Below the pieces are notes generated by a model. The model saw nothing but the letters and a program-made list of their open reading frames with translations. It ran no database searches and was not told the DNA's origin. Shown one piece after another: positions 60,801-61,874 of a stretch of 64,000 nt of DNA (positions are counted from its first letter, which is position 1; each line of letters opens with the position of its first letter). The position numbers and the translations under genes were made by a program. This DNA comes from Hermatobates lingyangjiaoensis (taxonomy: Eukaryota > Arthropoda > Insecta > Hemiptera > Hermatobatidae). The DNA is taken from the NCBI GenBank assembly GCA_026182355.1, contig JAPFBL010000257.1, positions 310,001 to 374,000 of the forward strand, read 5' to 3'.

Positions 60801-61104
60801 CTGGACTCGGTGTCTGGACACTGCATTCAGTTAAAATTTGAACTGCATAACAGTTTATTTATCAGCTTGAATAATTGTAAAATTCTCACATTTTCTAGAA
60901 CGCTATGAGAAACTTAAACAAACATGTTCAGTTCAAAAATTAAGTCATGTAAGTATTAAATTATAATACATATCAATTATAGTTCATACCTCTTACACTC
61001 TCTTGAGATATTAGGTTGTCTGGTTCGTGGATCTCTGGTACGACTAGCTTAGTAATATCTGATGATTCTATGATGATAACATCAACTTTAAAGTCTCTTA
61101 CGAT
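3074..61104 (-). CDS. ITIH-family gene model (VIT end, VWA, possible CLIP), partial
   Basis: Discontinuous minus-strand model, incomplete at both ends of the window. Exons in transcription order: 60990-61104, 55710-55882, 50616-50961, 48212-48401, 43805-43997, 42707-42871, 41789-42028, 36517-36601, then (less certain) 7376-7509 and 3074-3210. Every junction has AG acceptor and GT donor, and codon phases agree across each neighbouring pair (1, 0, 1, 2, 0, 0, 0, 1, 0). The first eight exons align in order with vertebrate inter-alpha-trypsin inhibitor heavy chains, which are secreted proteins with a VIT and a VWA domain; vertebrate members bind hyaluronan matrix. The signal peptide and most of VIT must lie beyond 64000. 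The vertebrate DPHFI chondroitin-attachment motif was not seen. Whether the last two exons belong here or to a separate CLIP-domain gene is open. Introns are large (up to 29 kb) and full of transposons. Confidence 0.7.
3211..4490. other. intronic stretch with a C-rich tract
   Basis: AT-rich sequence with no gene seen. A C-rich run lies at about 3996-4017. Confidence 0.5.
4500..5960 (+). repeat. GC-richer tandemly repeated block, likely retroelement remnant
   Basis: Two diverged monomers (around 4535-4640 and 4665-4760) share the motif GGTGTCCG followed by GTGGAAAGTCCGC. Three more monomers of about 250-280 bases start near 4850, 5110 and 5410, each with GGCATGTTGTC or a close variant, GAATG, a TTTCTTGTAA motif and TGACTCCTT. 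The block ends with a short open region (5689-5910, no recognised domain) and CTGATGATGGCCTAC. Repeated promoter-like monomers ahead of an ORF resemble a retroelement 5' region, but identity is not established. Confidence 0.5.
5961..7375. other. AT-rich intronic stretch
   Basis: No exon or repeat could be supported. A small hairpin (cccgtttacggg, about 6262-6273) is the only local structure noted. Confidence 0.5.
7376..7509 (-). CDS. exon preceding the CLIP exon, acidic linker
   Basis: 134 bases, phase 1 in and 0 out; acceptor CTCTTTGACAG, donor GTAAGTT. The peptide starts VEDETEATPEELPWLQQAIG and continues with a GPN-rich segment containing NAT and NGT glycosylation sites and EVYYIGSNV. Its phase 1 start fits the phase 1 end of the ITIH exon at 36517-36601, and its phase 0 end fits the CLIP exon. 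It looks like an extracellular linker. No family assigned. Confidence 0.65.
8056..9660 (+). mobile_element. TIR element copy 2 (diverged)
   Basis: Similar in order to copies 1 and 3: the same left end (ATCTGG ... TATCAAACTTCTAGGGTATAT), the GCCGTTTAGCGTCAAAAA motif, the CATGCATAATT stretch and the CA-rich tail before CATCATAAAA. More diverged than the other two, and the terminal inverted motif on the right is not recognisable. Confidence 0.6.
9661..11884. other. AT-rich noncoding stretch
   Basis: Nothing supportable was seen beyond short chance ORFs. A GTAAGT donor near 11070 (minus strand) lacks a convincing acceptor. Confidence 0.5.
11885..12045 (-). mobile_element. Helitron, older copy, left part
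   Basis: Reverse-oriented piece of the same family as 29877-31259 (shared cctgcctgttc, ttgagaattgctcgtt and ctctgggaaacacctttt). It is interrupted at 12045/12046 by a forward Helitron and resumes at 13248. Its own 3' end is missing. Confidence 0.7.
12046..13247 (+). mobile_element. Helitron (nonautonomous), inserted into an older copy
   Basis: Begins TCTATATAAATAAAAG and ends with a hairpin (CCGTC aaa GACGG, 13221-13233) about 10 bases before the terminal CTAGT. It sits between A and T with no target duplication. These are the Helitron hallmarks (5' TC, 3' hairpin plus CTRRT, A/T insertion). No intact Rep/helicase is present; an internal open stretch (about 12770-13090) is shared with 29877-31259. 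The flanks at 12045 and 13248 join into one continuous older copy. Confidence 0.85.
13248..13757 (-). mobile_element. Helitron, older copy, right part
   Basis: Continues the reverse-oriented copy from 12045 and ends TTATATAGA at 13757, the reverse complement of the family's 5' TCTATATAA terminus. Confidence 0.75.
13758..15728. other. AT-rich noncoding stretch with a CT microsatellite
   Basis: No gene seen apart from the weak candidate exon that follows. A CT-rich microsatellite lies at about 15500-15530, next to a slightly GC-richer patch (15300-15490) of unknown nature. Confidence 0.5.
15729..15839 (-). CDS. weak candidate exon
   Basis: Excellent acceptor (ACTTTCATTTTGCAG) followed by 111 open bases in phase 0 and a modest donor (ACAG|GTTTCT). 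The peptide is serine/asparagine-rich (SSSNTSNDAAEFRQ). Its phase 0 does not fit the phase 1 neighbours. Read in phase 1 it would give eight codons and a stop, which would suit an alternative 3' terminal exon. Low confidence. Confidence 0.2.
16532..16606 (-). CDS. probable 75-base cassette exon (phase 1-1)
   Basis: Good acceptor (TTTTTGTTTATTCAG) and donor (GAAG|GTAATC) bound 75 bases in phase 1-1. The peptide begins KNTADSYFMASGNLQKLLIE and ends RFDEG. It fits in frame between the exon at 36517-36601 and the exon at 7376-7509. No family recognised. It has the same length and phase as the candidate at 24225-24299. Confidence 0.5.
17698..17820 (-). CDS. candidate 123-base exon (phase 1-1)
   Basis: Bounded by AG at 17821-17822 (GGTACAG context) and a very good donor (CCAG|GTGAGAT). 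Phase 1 at both ends, 41 codons, basic and proline-rich, with KCC. A different frame over the same bases is open for about 30 codons and reads LQKILDGASRQANQEILVLS, ending near an alternative GTAGGT donor. Which frame, if either, is used cannot be decided from the sequence. Confidence 0.3.
18207..18665 (-). mobile_element. TIR element fragment (reverse)
   Basis: Reverse complement of the right-hand end of the TIR element: TACTTTACTATAAGTAAAG, then the CGTGAAAAAATTTGAT motif and a GTGTGTGTGTG stretch. It sits about 200 bases left of a full forward copy. Confidence 0.65.
18863..20476 (+). mobile_element. TIR element copy 3
   Basis: Very close to copy 1 over most of its length, from AAAAATCTGGAGTGGCC to the terminal TTACTTATAGTAAAGT. 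An internal deletion relative to copy 1 lies near 19530. No coding capacity recognised. Confidence 0.7.
20590..20970 (-). pseudogene. GIY-YIG-type retroelement relic
   Basis: Minus-strand translation contains VIHCTPCENCSAVHVDQ, resembling the start of a GIY-YIG nuclease domain ('xYxIPCxxCxxxYVGQT'). After several stops it has ERLLIKEMIHIHKTKKNAYN, resembling the usual C-terminal end of such ORFs. Many stops, so decayed. It is probably the 3' end of a Penelope-like or related retroelement. Confidence 0.5.
20971..22054. other. AT-rich noncoding stretch
   Basis: No feature recognised. A 72-codon open frame at 21665-21883 has no known motif. Confidence 0.5.
22055..22870. repeat. GC-rich island of unknown origin
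   Basis: A sharp rise in GC content within otherwise AT-rich intron. It has no long ORF and no domain. It contains two copies of a 'CAGGTGGC-gTTAGCC' motif (around 22572 and 22628). It ends where sequence becomes CT-rich (ttctctctctcg, about 22866) and AT-rich again. Most likely part of a transposable element, possibly linked to the foldback element at 22976. Confidence 0.4.
22976..23675. mobile_element. foldback element with long imperfect inverted repeats
   Basis: Two pairs of inverted arms are visible. The outer pair is about 22976-23045 against 23598-23675 (shared CTGAAATGGTAAAGCG and TCAAAGCATACGCTAAC). The inner pair is about 23100-23147 against 23500-23543 (shared TTTACCAGCATGTCTG). 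No transposase. The right arm carries a perfect 50-bp palindrome. Confidence 0.6.
23535..23584. repeat. perfect 24-bp-stem palindrome
   Basis: Arms 23535-23558 and 23561-23584 are exact reverse complements with a 2-base AA loop. The arm starts GAGAACGGCAGC and ends TACTACACT. Confidence 0.85.
24225..24299 (-). CDS. candidate 75-base cassette exon (phase 1-1)
   Basis: Acceptor TGTTTTGGAG and a strong donor (T|GTAAGTC) bound exactly 75 bases, phase 1 at both ends, so it could be skipped or included without changing the frame of the large gene. The peptide reads STHREQGLLDLSSLSVFMTT. No homology recognised. The acceptor tract is weak, so it may be chance. Confidence 0.3.
24300..26577. other. 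AT-rich intronic stretch
   Basis: No exon, repeat or RNA gene could be supported, apart from a (TA)n run at about 26522-26547. Confidence 0.5.
26632..26664 (-). ncRNA. hammerhead ribozyme motif, AATT family
   Basis: Stem I TCTC/GAGA, core CTGATGA and GAA, palindromic stem III AATT, cleavage base A. Stem II is imperfect in this copy. Confidence 0.6.
26763..26795 (+). ncRNA. hammerhead ribozyme motif, AATT family (core mutated)
   Basis: Stem I TCTC/GAGA, core CTGATGA, stem II GGTT/AACC, stem III AATT. The conserved GAA is AAA, so it is probably inactive. Confidence 0.55.
26892..26961. repeat. (TA)n microsatellite
   Basis: About 70 bases of alternating TA, abutting the GC-rich inverted repeat on its right. 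Confidence 0.9.
27515..27557 (-). ncRNA. hammerhead-like motif, ACCGGT family (degenerate)
   Basis: Reverse complement has CTTGAGAATGACCG in place of CUGANGA plus stem II (GACCG/CGGTC), then GAA and palindromic ACCGGT, then C. Layout is that of a hammerhead, but the first core box is altered. Confidence 0.4.
28034..28076 (+). ncRNA. hammerhead-like motif, ACCGGT family (degenerate)
   Basis: Inverted partner of 27515-27557, with the same altered first box, stem II GACCG/CGGTC, GAA and ACCGGT. Confidence 0.4.
28648..28720. repeat. (TA)n microsatellite
   Basis: About 70 bases of alternating AT with one G interruption, abutting the right arm of the GC-rich element. Confidence 0.9.
28721..29876. 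other. AT-rich intronic stretch
   Basis: No feature recognised. Confidence 0.5.
29877..31259 (-). mobile_element. Helitron (nonautonomous), complete ends
   Basis: On the minus strand it starts TCTATATAAATAAAAT (31259) and ends with a hairpin (CCGTC aag GACGG) and CTAGT at 29877-29881. Same family as 12046-13247. An internal minus-strand open stretch (30188-30388) is shared with the other copy. It has no recognised domain and may be a captured host fragment. Confidence 0.85.
31260..32160. other. AT-rich intronic stretch
   Basis: No feature recognised. Confidence 0.5.
32170..32208 (-). ncRNA. hammerhead-like motif, ACGT family (degenerate)
   Basis: Reverse complement: GCC, then TTGAAAA (for CUGANGA), stem II GCCAAA/TTTGGC, GAA, palindromic ACGT, C, GGC. 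Stem I GCC/GGC is kept. The first core box is altered, so activity is doubtful. Confidence 0.4.
32412..32677. repeat. long inverted repeat (foldback)
   Basis: Arms of about 120 bases (about 32412-32536 and 32547-32677) are nearly exact reverse complements around a loop of roughly 10 bases. Shared pieces include attattcagaacaccaaaa and aaaagaaattcag. A (TTA)n run lies just left (about 32345-32375). Confidence 0.75.
33105..33262 (+). pseudogene. LINE RNase H relic
   Basis: Plus-strand translation RWKAGHKGVQGNEEVNE, then a stop, resembles the 'WVPGHSGIxGNExAD' motif of RNase H domains in I/R1-type LINEs. Downstream codons continue for about 30 residues (PFLHHTPQILEE). Isolated and with an in-frame stop. 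Confidence 0.6.
33263..36516. other. AT-rich intronic stretch with one unexplained ORF
   Basis: Mostly noncoding. A 60-codon minus-strand ORF at 35213-35395 reads protein-like (NQQEMINVIASENSYALLYV) but has no clear acceptor or donor and no recognised family. Confidence 0.5.
36517..36601 (-). CDS. ITIH-like exon: YKFVTPLTS segment
   Basis: 85 bases, phase 0 in and 1 out; acceptor TTTTGTTTCAG, donor GTATGT. It encodes YKFVTPLTSLVVVKPNGTSE, the ITIH 'YxFVTPLTSMVVxKP' signature that closes the conserved core. An NGT glycosylation site follows. This is the last exon that homology alone places in the ITIH gene. The next clear phase-compatible exon is far away (16532-16606 or 7376-7509), unless alternative cassette exons intervene. 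Confidence 0.92.
36602..37700. other. AT-rich intronic stretch
   Basis: No feature recognised. Confidence 0.5.
37782..37824 (-). ncRNA. hammerhead ribozyme motif, AGATCT family (core mutated)
   Basis: Stem I GACT/AGTC, stem II GACCG/CGGTT, GAA and AGATCT are present, but the first box is CTGACAA instead of CTGACGA. Confidence 0.6.
38053..38095 (+). ncRNA. hammerhead ribozyme motif, AGATCT family (stem III mutated)
   Basis: Stem I GACT/AGTC and CTGACGA intact. GAAAGATCT is changed to GAGAGTTCT, breaking the core and the palindrome. Confidence 0.6.
38243..38287 (+). ncRNA. hammerhead ribozyme motif, ATAT family
   Basis: CTGAAGA core, weak stem II, GAA, palindromic ATAT, cleavage base A. Stem I is TCACT/AGTGA with an internal loop. 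Lies in a GC-richer patch (38140-38320) next to (TA)n. Confidence 0.5.
38404..38434 (-). ncRNA. hammerhead ribozyme motif, AATT family (degenerate)
   Basis: Reverse complement has CTGAAGA and a CGGAT arm, then AAAAATTTGAG. Same layout as 44873-44903, with a damaged stem II and GAA box. Confidence 0.45.
38484..38568. repeat. (TA)n-(TG)n compound microsatellite
   Basis: Alternating TA to about 38533, then TG to 38568. Confidence 0.9.
38570..39959. other. AT-rich intronic stretch
   Basis: No feature recognised. Confidence 0.5.
39960..40400 (+). pseudogene. GIY-YIG-type retroelement relic
   Basis: Plus-strand translation has YKNKCRKCTIYRMKF and, after stops, YKEHIHAYKYNKSNSKFADK. This resembles the 'TRxKEHxxAxKYNxxNSKFAxH' region of GIY-YIG domains in retroelement ORFs. 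Many stops; decayed. Confidence 0.6.
40776..40812 (-). ncRNA. hammerhead ribozyme motif, ATAT family
   Basis: Reverse complement: CATGACGA in place of CTGACGA, stem II CGAA/TTCG, GAA, ATAT, C, then GTTGTGAGTC. A distal GACT upstream can pair with AGTC. Very similar to 46713-46749. Confidence 0.5.
40847..40887. repeat. (TA)n microsatellite
   Basis: About 40 bases of alternating TA between two hammerhead-bearing Penelope ends. Confidence 0.9.
40890..41040. mobile_element. Penelope end, imperfect inverted pair
   Basis: TTTAACCACAATGGAAAAAG-type sequence and the GGCCTCAGAGCATTTTT segment occur in both orientations across this stretch, around a hammerhead motif at 40952-40986. Confidence 0.55.
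40952..40986 (+). ncRNA. hammerhead ribozyme motif, AGGCCT family (core mutated)
   Basis: Stem I GCTCT/AGAGC, CTGATGA, AGGCCT, cleavage base C. The GAA box reads AAA. Confidence 0.6.
41075..41300 (-). pseudogene. Penelope-like element N-terminal fragment
   Basis: Minus-strand translation contains RKLINRKYGVLFNQTCINEG followed by LLPKYTN and a YDPAVRE segment. The same 'KYGxLFNxxCxNEGLLPxxT' motif is present at 47464-47643, and it is typical of the region before the reverse transcriptase in Penelope-like ORFs. Confidence 0.7.
41402..41440. repeat. (TA)n microsatellite
   Basis: About 40 bases of alternating TA beside the Penelope fragment. Confidence 0.9.
41789..42028 (-). CDS. ITIH-like exon: LERLWAHLTLKQML segment
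   Basis: 240 bases (80 codons), phase 0 in and out; acceptor TTTATTTCAG, donor GTAAGC. It carries a lysine/asparagine-rich insertion and then LERLWAHLTLKQMLENYDAL, matching 'ERLWAYLTIQELL' of ITIH proteins. It ends LQLALR, which runs into YKFVTPLTS of the next exon ('LSLxYxFVTPLTSM' in the family). Two potential N-glycosylation sites (NIS, NNT) are visible. Confidence 0.92.
42299..42341 (-). ncRNA. hammerhead ribozyme motif, AGATCT family (intact)
   Basis: Stem I GACT/AGTC, CTGACGA, stem II GACCG/CGGTT, GAA, AGATCT, cleavage base T. All conserved boxes present. Confidence 0.8.
42365..42407 (+). ncRNA. hammerhead ribozyme motif, AGATCT family (intact)
   Basis: Same elements as 42299-42341 on the opposite strand. 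Confidence 0.8.
42707..42871 (-). CDS. ITIH-like exon downstream of VWA
   Basis: 165 bases, phase 0 in and out; acceptor TTTTAG, donor GTAAGT. It contains SSYFLGSEIVVAGQ, matching the ITIH segment 'xxYYEGSEIVVAGR'. The rest is a serine- and glutamate-rich stretch followed by FSVGISAVAADG, equivalent to the beta-rich 'FxxDVxAxGxxG' segment after VWA in the family. Confidence 0.9.
43805..43997 (-). CDS. ITIH-like exon: C-terminal part of VWA domain
   Basis: 193 bases, phase 2 in and 0 out; acceptor TTGTGTTGCAG, donor GTACAAG. It encodes CLGFGEGADISFLKKLSLTN, then ARTIYEASDATLQL and FYKEVASPLL. Vertebrate ITIH proteins have the same run: 'LGFGxxVDxxFLxxxSxxNxGxAxRIYEDxDAxxQLxxFYxxVAxPLL'. Two extra cysteines (CSIFC) near the start are unlike the vertebrate 'FPLYNLGFG'. 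Confidence 0.92.
43998..44790. other. AT-rich intronic stretch
   Basis: No feature recognised. Confidence 0.5.
44873..44903 (-). ncRNA. hammerhead ribozyme motif, AATT family (intact)
   Basis: Reverse complement: stem I CTC/GAG, CTGAAGA, stem II CGGAT/ATCCG, GAA, AATT, cleavage base T. Lies at the left end of the Penelope body at 45000-46350, in inverted orientation to it. Confidence 0.75.
45000..46350 (+). pseudogene. Penelope-like retroelement: RT plus GIY-YIG, frameshifted
   Basis: Reverse transcriptase motifs: MDVTSLYTNI (about 45064-45093), TKGTAMGTIMAPS (about 45240-45280) and YIDDIFFIW with the catalytic DD (about 45355-45385). The endonuclease part (from about 46123) has CVYRLDCTQCDAFYVGMAST, a GIY-YIG start with FYV, followed by an HR motif. 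Two frame changes break it: one at an 8-C run (45141-45148), the other near a duplicated ccacctctaa (46088-46112) that also brings a stop. The N-terminal region before the RT is missing. The largest intact piece is 45127-46110 (327 codons). Penelope-like elements copy at target sites using RT and GIY-YIG nuclease. Confidence 0.9.
46430..46540. repeat. T-rich low-complexity tract
   Basis: Long runs of T with scattered A downstream of the Penelope ORF; open frames here code only F/Y/L-rich strings. Confidence 0.8.
46713..46749 (+). ncRNA. hammerhead ribozyme motif, ATAT family
   Basis: CGATGACGA in place of CTGACGA, stem II CGAC/GTCG (cgactGTCG), GAA, ATAT, cleavage base C. Lies downstream of the Penelope body, as expected for a terminal ribozyme. 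Confidence 0.5.
46901..46942 (-). ncRNA. hammerhead-like motif, ACGT family (degenerate)
   Basis: Reverse complement: TGCC, TATGAAA (for CUGANGA), stem II GGTTTTA/TAAAACC, GAA, ACGT, G, GGCA. Stem I TGCC/GGCA is kept. Confidence 0.4.
47129..47168 (+). ncRNA. hammerhead-like motif, ACGT family (degenerate)
   Basis: Inverted partner of 46901-46942; one base is missing in the GAAACGT box. Confidence 0.4.
47225..47269. repeat. (TA)n microsatellite
   Basis: About 45 bases of alternating TA at the end of the long inverted repeat. Confidence 0.9.
47365..47419. repeat. (TA)n microsatellite
   Basis: About 55 bases of alternating TA, just left of a Penelope N-terminal fragment. Confidence 0.9.
47464..47643 (+). 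pseudogene. Penelope-like element N-terminal fragment
   Basis: Encodes RKLEKLCKKQIQDKYGALFN, then NMCLNEGLLPTFT, matching the fragment at 41075-41300. Cut off by (TA)n at 47643. Confidence 0.7.
47699..47741 (+). ncRNA. hammerhead ribozyme motif, AGATCT family (near intact)
   Basis: Stem I GACT/AGTC, CTGACGA, GAA and AGATCT are present. One base change in the stem II arm (GACTG for GACCG) is tolerable as a G-T pair. Confidence 0.75.
48212..48401 (-). CDS. ITIH-like exon: middle of VWA domain
   Basis: 190 bases, phase 1 in and 2 out; acceptor ending TTTATAG, donor GTAATT. The peptide starts with GTNIHDAL (the MIDAS threonine, family 'GGTNINxAL') and has IIFLTDGEPTVGV, the third MIDAS motif 'IIFLTDGxPTxGxx'. 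It ends VKDTNKQ, which joins to CSIFCLGFG in the next exon. Confidence 0.93.
48402..50130. other. intronic stretch
   Basis: No exon, repeat or RNA gene recognised. Confidence 0.5.
50133..50178. repeat. (TA)n microsatellite
   Basis: About 45 bases of alternating TA abutting a Penelope terminal repeat. Confidence 0.9.
50209..50251 (-). ncRNA. hammerhead ribozyme motif, AGATCT family (stem III mutated)
   Basis: CTGACGA and stem II intact, but stem III reads AAAATTTT in place of AGATCT and stem I is partly changed. Confidence 0.55.
50416..50458 (-). ncRNA. hammerhead ribozyme motif, AGATCT family (intact)
   Basis: Stem I GACT/AGTC, CTGACGA, stem II GACCG/CGGTT, GAA, AGATCT, cleavage base T. 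Confidence 0.8.
50616..50961 (-). CDS. ITIH-like exon: N-terminal half of VWA domain
   Basis: 346 bases, phase 0 in and 1 out; acceptor TTTTTTCAG, donor GTATTA. It begins VNDGYFIHFFSP, the ITIH signature 'NGYFVHxFAP'. It contains the VWA metal-site motif DVSGS (DxSxS) and then LDDLSPSDYFNIIDFS, matching 'ILDDLxxxDxFNxIxFS'. It ends SSLGG, completed as GGTN in the next exon, which supplies the MIDAS threonine. All the catalytic-type metal ligands of a functional VWA are present. The 5' side of its preceding intron holds a signal-peptide-like ORF and the copia insertion. Confidence 0.93.
51020..51262 (-). CDS. small ORF with signal-peptide-like start, possible alternative first exon
   Basis: Minus-strand ORF starting with ATG at 51262. 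The first 27 residues have a hydrophobic run (FLFKIIFFFLIVTIVSC), then RQYQVKSDYSLPSMVRWLNI. A CAG|GTGAAGT donor-like site after RQYQ gives phase 0, which matches the phase 0 acceptor of the VWA exon at 50961. This could give a transcript lacking VIT. Hydrophobic strings arise by chance in AT-rich DNA, so confidence is low. Confidence 0.2.
   Translation of the reverse strand: MFVDKFFKNIFLFKIIFFFLIVTIVSCRQYQVKSDYSLPSMVRWLNIKRSVELKLSCSFILLSDSTNFSMTININVIVKI
51449..51651 (-). repeat. copia 3' LTR
   Basis: 203 bases, TG...CA ends; appears identical to 54291-54493. Confidence 0.95.
51709..54192 (-). CDS. copia Gag-protease-integrase polyprotein, lacks RT
   Basis: One intact 827-residue ORF. Residues 1-230 are a copia-type Gag (MEATKVNIGLLEGKKNWSTW start). 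A CCHC zinc knuckle lies at about 244-257 (CNYCKLPGHKIIFC). The protease active site is DNGATNH (about 305), where the usual motif is D-S/T-G. The integrase HHCC zinc domain is at about 441-476. The DDE core has D502 (HADVCGP), D563 (SDNGGEF) and E599 (CVERDN), with 35 residues between the last two as expected. The GKLxLKHLRxxGxxCYxHVP-type copia integrase tail follows. The ORF stops at LQDNNTWDL, exactly where the reverse transcriptase would begin. The product could package and integrate but would need RT in trans. Confidence 0.95.
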   Translation of the reverse strand: MEATKVNIGLLEGKKNWSTWKYKVTILLKSTPGALDIVEGRVVAPEDPSKDASPSVVKAFEKNYETFTKLDSIALLIITTNMTEDTLKLVMRFSNSRDVWLELHRLFDGCREDKAFDLCIQFFCYKMDPSDNIMGHTSKLKNIWNALNIELSKENNGELPDLLLMCKILETLLESYFSFKSSWTLIAKSERSLANLTTQLCTYERALSGKAESSNANELLVTEYSKSSKSINSSLKHPSKKIVCNYCKLPGHKIIFCKKWISDGRPPKTEKSTQKSHGKGVNMMLLATTSCKLSAECNQQDWFVDNGATNHVCRWKDMIRDFKPFSTDHMVTIANGELMRAFGKGSVDIVALVDRRQENITLSDVWYVPDVKKNLFSVLSIQDKILSSKFESTGEKCCLTIDGETKLVGSRNRFGGLYKLHIVTTQPPALYSTCHENLLQLHHERMGHQNKRHVRETVKRELGIDLPLDSELCEGCIYGKAHRKSFGTRVRSCKQGDLLHADVCGPFVPSYSGYKYFVLFKDDYTRFRFVYFIKHKSEVINTLKTVLAEIKTAGYTVRELLSDNGGEFNNLAVKKILLKHGVKQRLTMPYTPEQHGCVERDNRTVVETARAMMHVHEELPQALWAELINSAVYVLNLTGTSSQPRISPFELWEGRKLSLKHLRIIGSKCYAHVPKEKRNKLDPKAVKGVLIGYEADGYRIWCKSTNKLIRSRDVTFEETPLRVQRDNIPKEECDKTPNEPSETSPKRAFEKHVSEDESVENRTALRDRNILKKPARYSDFVMINENISDVEEPTSYEEAIESRQSKLWRQAMDSEIRSLQDNNTWDL
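54291..54493 (-). repeat. copia 5' LTR
   Basis: 203 bases, TG...CA ends; upstream LTR for the minus-strand element, followed by the primer-binding site at 54274-54290. Confidence 0.95.
54499..55709. other. AT-rich intronic stretch
   Basis: No feature recognised. Confidence 0.5.
55710..55882 (-). CDS. ITIH-like exon: linker between VIT and VWA
   Basis: Acceptor TTTGTTTCAG and donor GTCAGT bound 173 bases, phase 1 in and 0 out. The peptide includes AHVRMKPSPEEQ, then WSGQFSVLYDV and GGQVL. This corresponds to the family segment 'HVxFKPTxxQQ ... L-x-G-x-F-x-V-x-YDV ... GGxIQV', which links VIT to VWA. It continues in phase into VNDGYFIHFFSP of the next exon. The open frame runs on past the donor for a few codons; the GTCAGT splice is preferred because of the family alignment. 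Confidence 0.85.
56051..56093 (-). ncRNA. hammerhead ribozyme motif, AGATCT family (core intact)
   Basis: CTGACGA, stem II GACCG/CGGTT, GAA, AGATCT present; the outermost stem I pair is changed (AGTT for AGTC). Positioned 3' of the Penelope ORF. Confidence 0.75.
56263..57402 (-). pseudogene. Penelope-like ORF: partial RT plus GIY-YIG endonuclease, rearranged
   Basis: Open for 379 codons. It includes the RT catalytic motif RYVDDILCI (about residues 74-82), the FLDVLIHR and SVYRKPM motifs that follow in Penelope RTs, and a GIY-YIG domain (AYIYKIPWKNC, then KIYIGQTGKSLKTRVKQH). It ends with the usual C-terminal GLFKLD segment. The first ~45 residues (NSLVPTIKFTMEEEISGNL, then LDVLIHRLPNELRFS) are a second copy of residues starting near 99, followed by a low-complexity LLFFSLLFSL patch. 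The true N-terminus and RT fingers are therefore missing and replaced by a duplicated internal piece. It cannot be a complete enzyme. Confidence 0.9.
57683..57725 (+). ncRNA. hammerhead ribozyme motif, AGATCT family (intact)
   Basis: Stem I GACT/AGTC, CTGACGA, stem II, GAA, AGATCT, cleavage base T; inverted partner of 56051-56093. Confidence 0.8.
57761..57816. repeat. (TA)n microsatellite
   Basis: About 55 bases of alternating TA between two Penelope ends. Confidence 0.9.
57884..57922 (-). ncRNA. hammerhead ribozyme motif, AGATCT family (stem I lost)
   Basis: CTGACGA, stem II, GAA and AGATCT present, but the sequence jumps to AACCCAACTGACGA, so the 5' stem I strand is missing. Confidence 0.6.
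57931..57975 (+). ncRNA. hammerhead ribozyme motif, AGATCT family (core mutated)
   Basis: Head-to-head with 57884-57922. The first box reads CTATGACGA; stem II, GAA and AGATCT are intact. Confidence 0.6.
58084..58255 (+). repeat. direct repeat, copy 1
   Basis: About 170 bases (ttacgatgcgagtagaactg to gtagtcatgtattac) repeated directly at 59708-59880. Contains a poly(A) run (18 A) where the second copy has 10. Function unknown. Confidence 0.8.
58256..59078. other. very AT-rich stretch
   Basis: No feature recognised. Confidence 0.5.
59092..59417 (-). mobile_element. tRNA-derived SINE with 13-bp target duplication
   Basis: Flanked by ATTGTGCACAATA at 59079-59091 and 59418-59430, a clear target duplication. 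On the minus strand it starts with a tRNA-like head, then a body containing GACGTTAAACCGTCGGTCCC, and ends GCCTAACC. No poly(A) tail; the end may be recognised by a LINE partner. GC-rich compared with its flanks. Confidence 0.9.
59342..59416 (-). promoter_or_regulatory. SINE pol III promoter (tRNA-like A and B boxes)
   Basis: Minus strand contains TAGCTCAGTGG (A box) and GGTTCGATCCC (B box) spaced as in a tRNA gene. It lies inside the SINE, so it is not called a tRNA gene. Confidence 0.85.
59708..59880 (+). repeat. direct repeat, copy 2
   Basis: Second copy of 58084-58255, about 95 percent alike by eye apart from the poly(A) run. Confidence 0.8.
60060..60700 (+). pseudogene. Penelope-like element 3' fragment, GIY-YIG endonuclease
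   Basis: A degraded linker (IPYSPCLKDMPSFIKRLDVS, about 60170-60230) is followed, after a frame change, by an open 151-codon piece (60246-60701). This has CCVYRIPCTDYKMSYIGQTN, a GIY-YIG domain with the R (LLTRIKQHK), and the C-terminal GLYKLDEVLISGIIKQMK. The RT part is absent. A hammerhead follows immediately. Confidence 0.85.
60710..60744 (+). ncRNA. hammerhead ribozyme motif, AGGCCT family (intact core)
   Basis: Stem I CTCT/AGAG, CTGACGA, short stem II, GAA, AGGCCT, cleavage base T. Ten bases downstream of the Penelope ORF stop region. Confidence 0.75.
60990..61104 (-). CDS. ITIH-like exon: end of VIT domain
   Basis: Acceptor TTTCAG at 61105-61110 and donor GTATGA just below 60990 bound 115 bases (phase 0 in, 1 out). 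The translation contains FKVDVIIIES and LVVPEIHEPD, matching the end of the VIT domain in ITIH proteins, where a strand of the form 'x-VxVxIxEP' occurs. It joins in phase to the exon at 55710-55882. A hammerhead-bearing Penelope fragment lies about 250 bases on its left. Confidence 0.75.
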
Positions 61105-61615
61105 CTGAAACAATATTTTATGATTTATTGATTAAAAAAAAACAAAACATTTTAGAAGCGTAATCACAGAGTTAATTATGCTGCTATTCCTTATTTTTGA
61201 AATAATTTCTTTACAATAGATGCAATAAATACCAGCTGTCAAGTGTTCAATTTAAGTTATGTTTCTTGAAAAATATTTAACTCAGAACAAGTTAATAATA
61301 ATTTGTTATAAATAAATTTAAATTTTTTTAAACAGTTTTATGTTTGAAAAATATTACAAATTTCTATTGAAATCATAATTATTCGTCTTAGAAAAATATT
61401 TAAAAAATCTTAAAAGAAGTTAACTTATTAAAAATGTTAAAGGAAATAACGAAATAAAAATGTGGGTTCCATCGCATAAAAAATAGGATTCATAGATCTA
61501 TCATTCCTCTCGTACCTATACTCTTATATTAAAAATTGAAATTAACAATTTTACAATAAACAGACGTCGTCCTGTTTTCGAGACAACTTTGTCAATTTTG
61601 TAACATTAATTTTAT
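61105..61615. other. AT-rich intronic stretch
   Basis: No feature recognised. Confidence 0.5.
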
Positions 61616-61667
61616 TTTAATATATATATATATATAGGTAACTCACCACAAATGAATGAAGATAGTC

Positions 61668-61703
61668 GCTCTGAGGCCTTTCGTTTTCACGTCGTCAGAG
61701 AGC
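61668..61703 (-). ncRNA. hammerhead ribozyme motif, AGGCCT family (intact)
   Basis: Stem I GCTCT/AGAGC, CTGACGA, stem II CGT/ACG, GAA, AGGCCT, cleavage base C. The best example of this family here, downstream of the ORF remnant. Confidence 0.8.
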
Positions 61704-61874
61704 AAGTGAATACAAGTTGTAGGCAGGTTATGAATTTTGATTTAAAGTTGGATTGAGATTGGCATCATTGACAGTATTTTTCCCTATTACAGTCGAAATA
61801 GTCTTGATTTGTTTAACAATTCCTTCAATTAGAAATTCATCTAATTTAAAAAAGCCTGGACTAGTGTTGACTAA

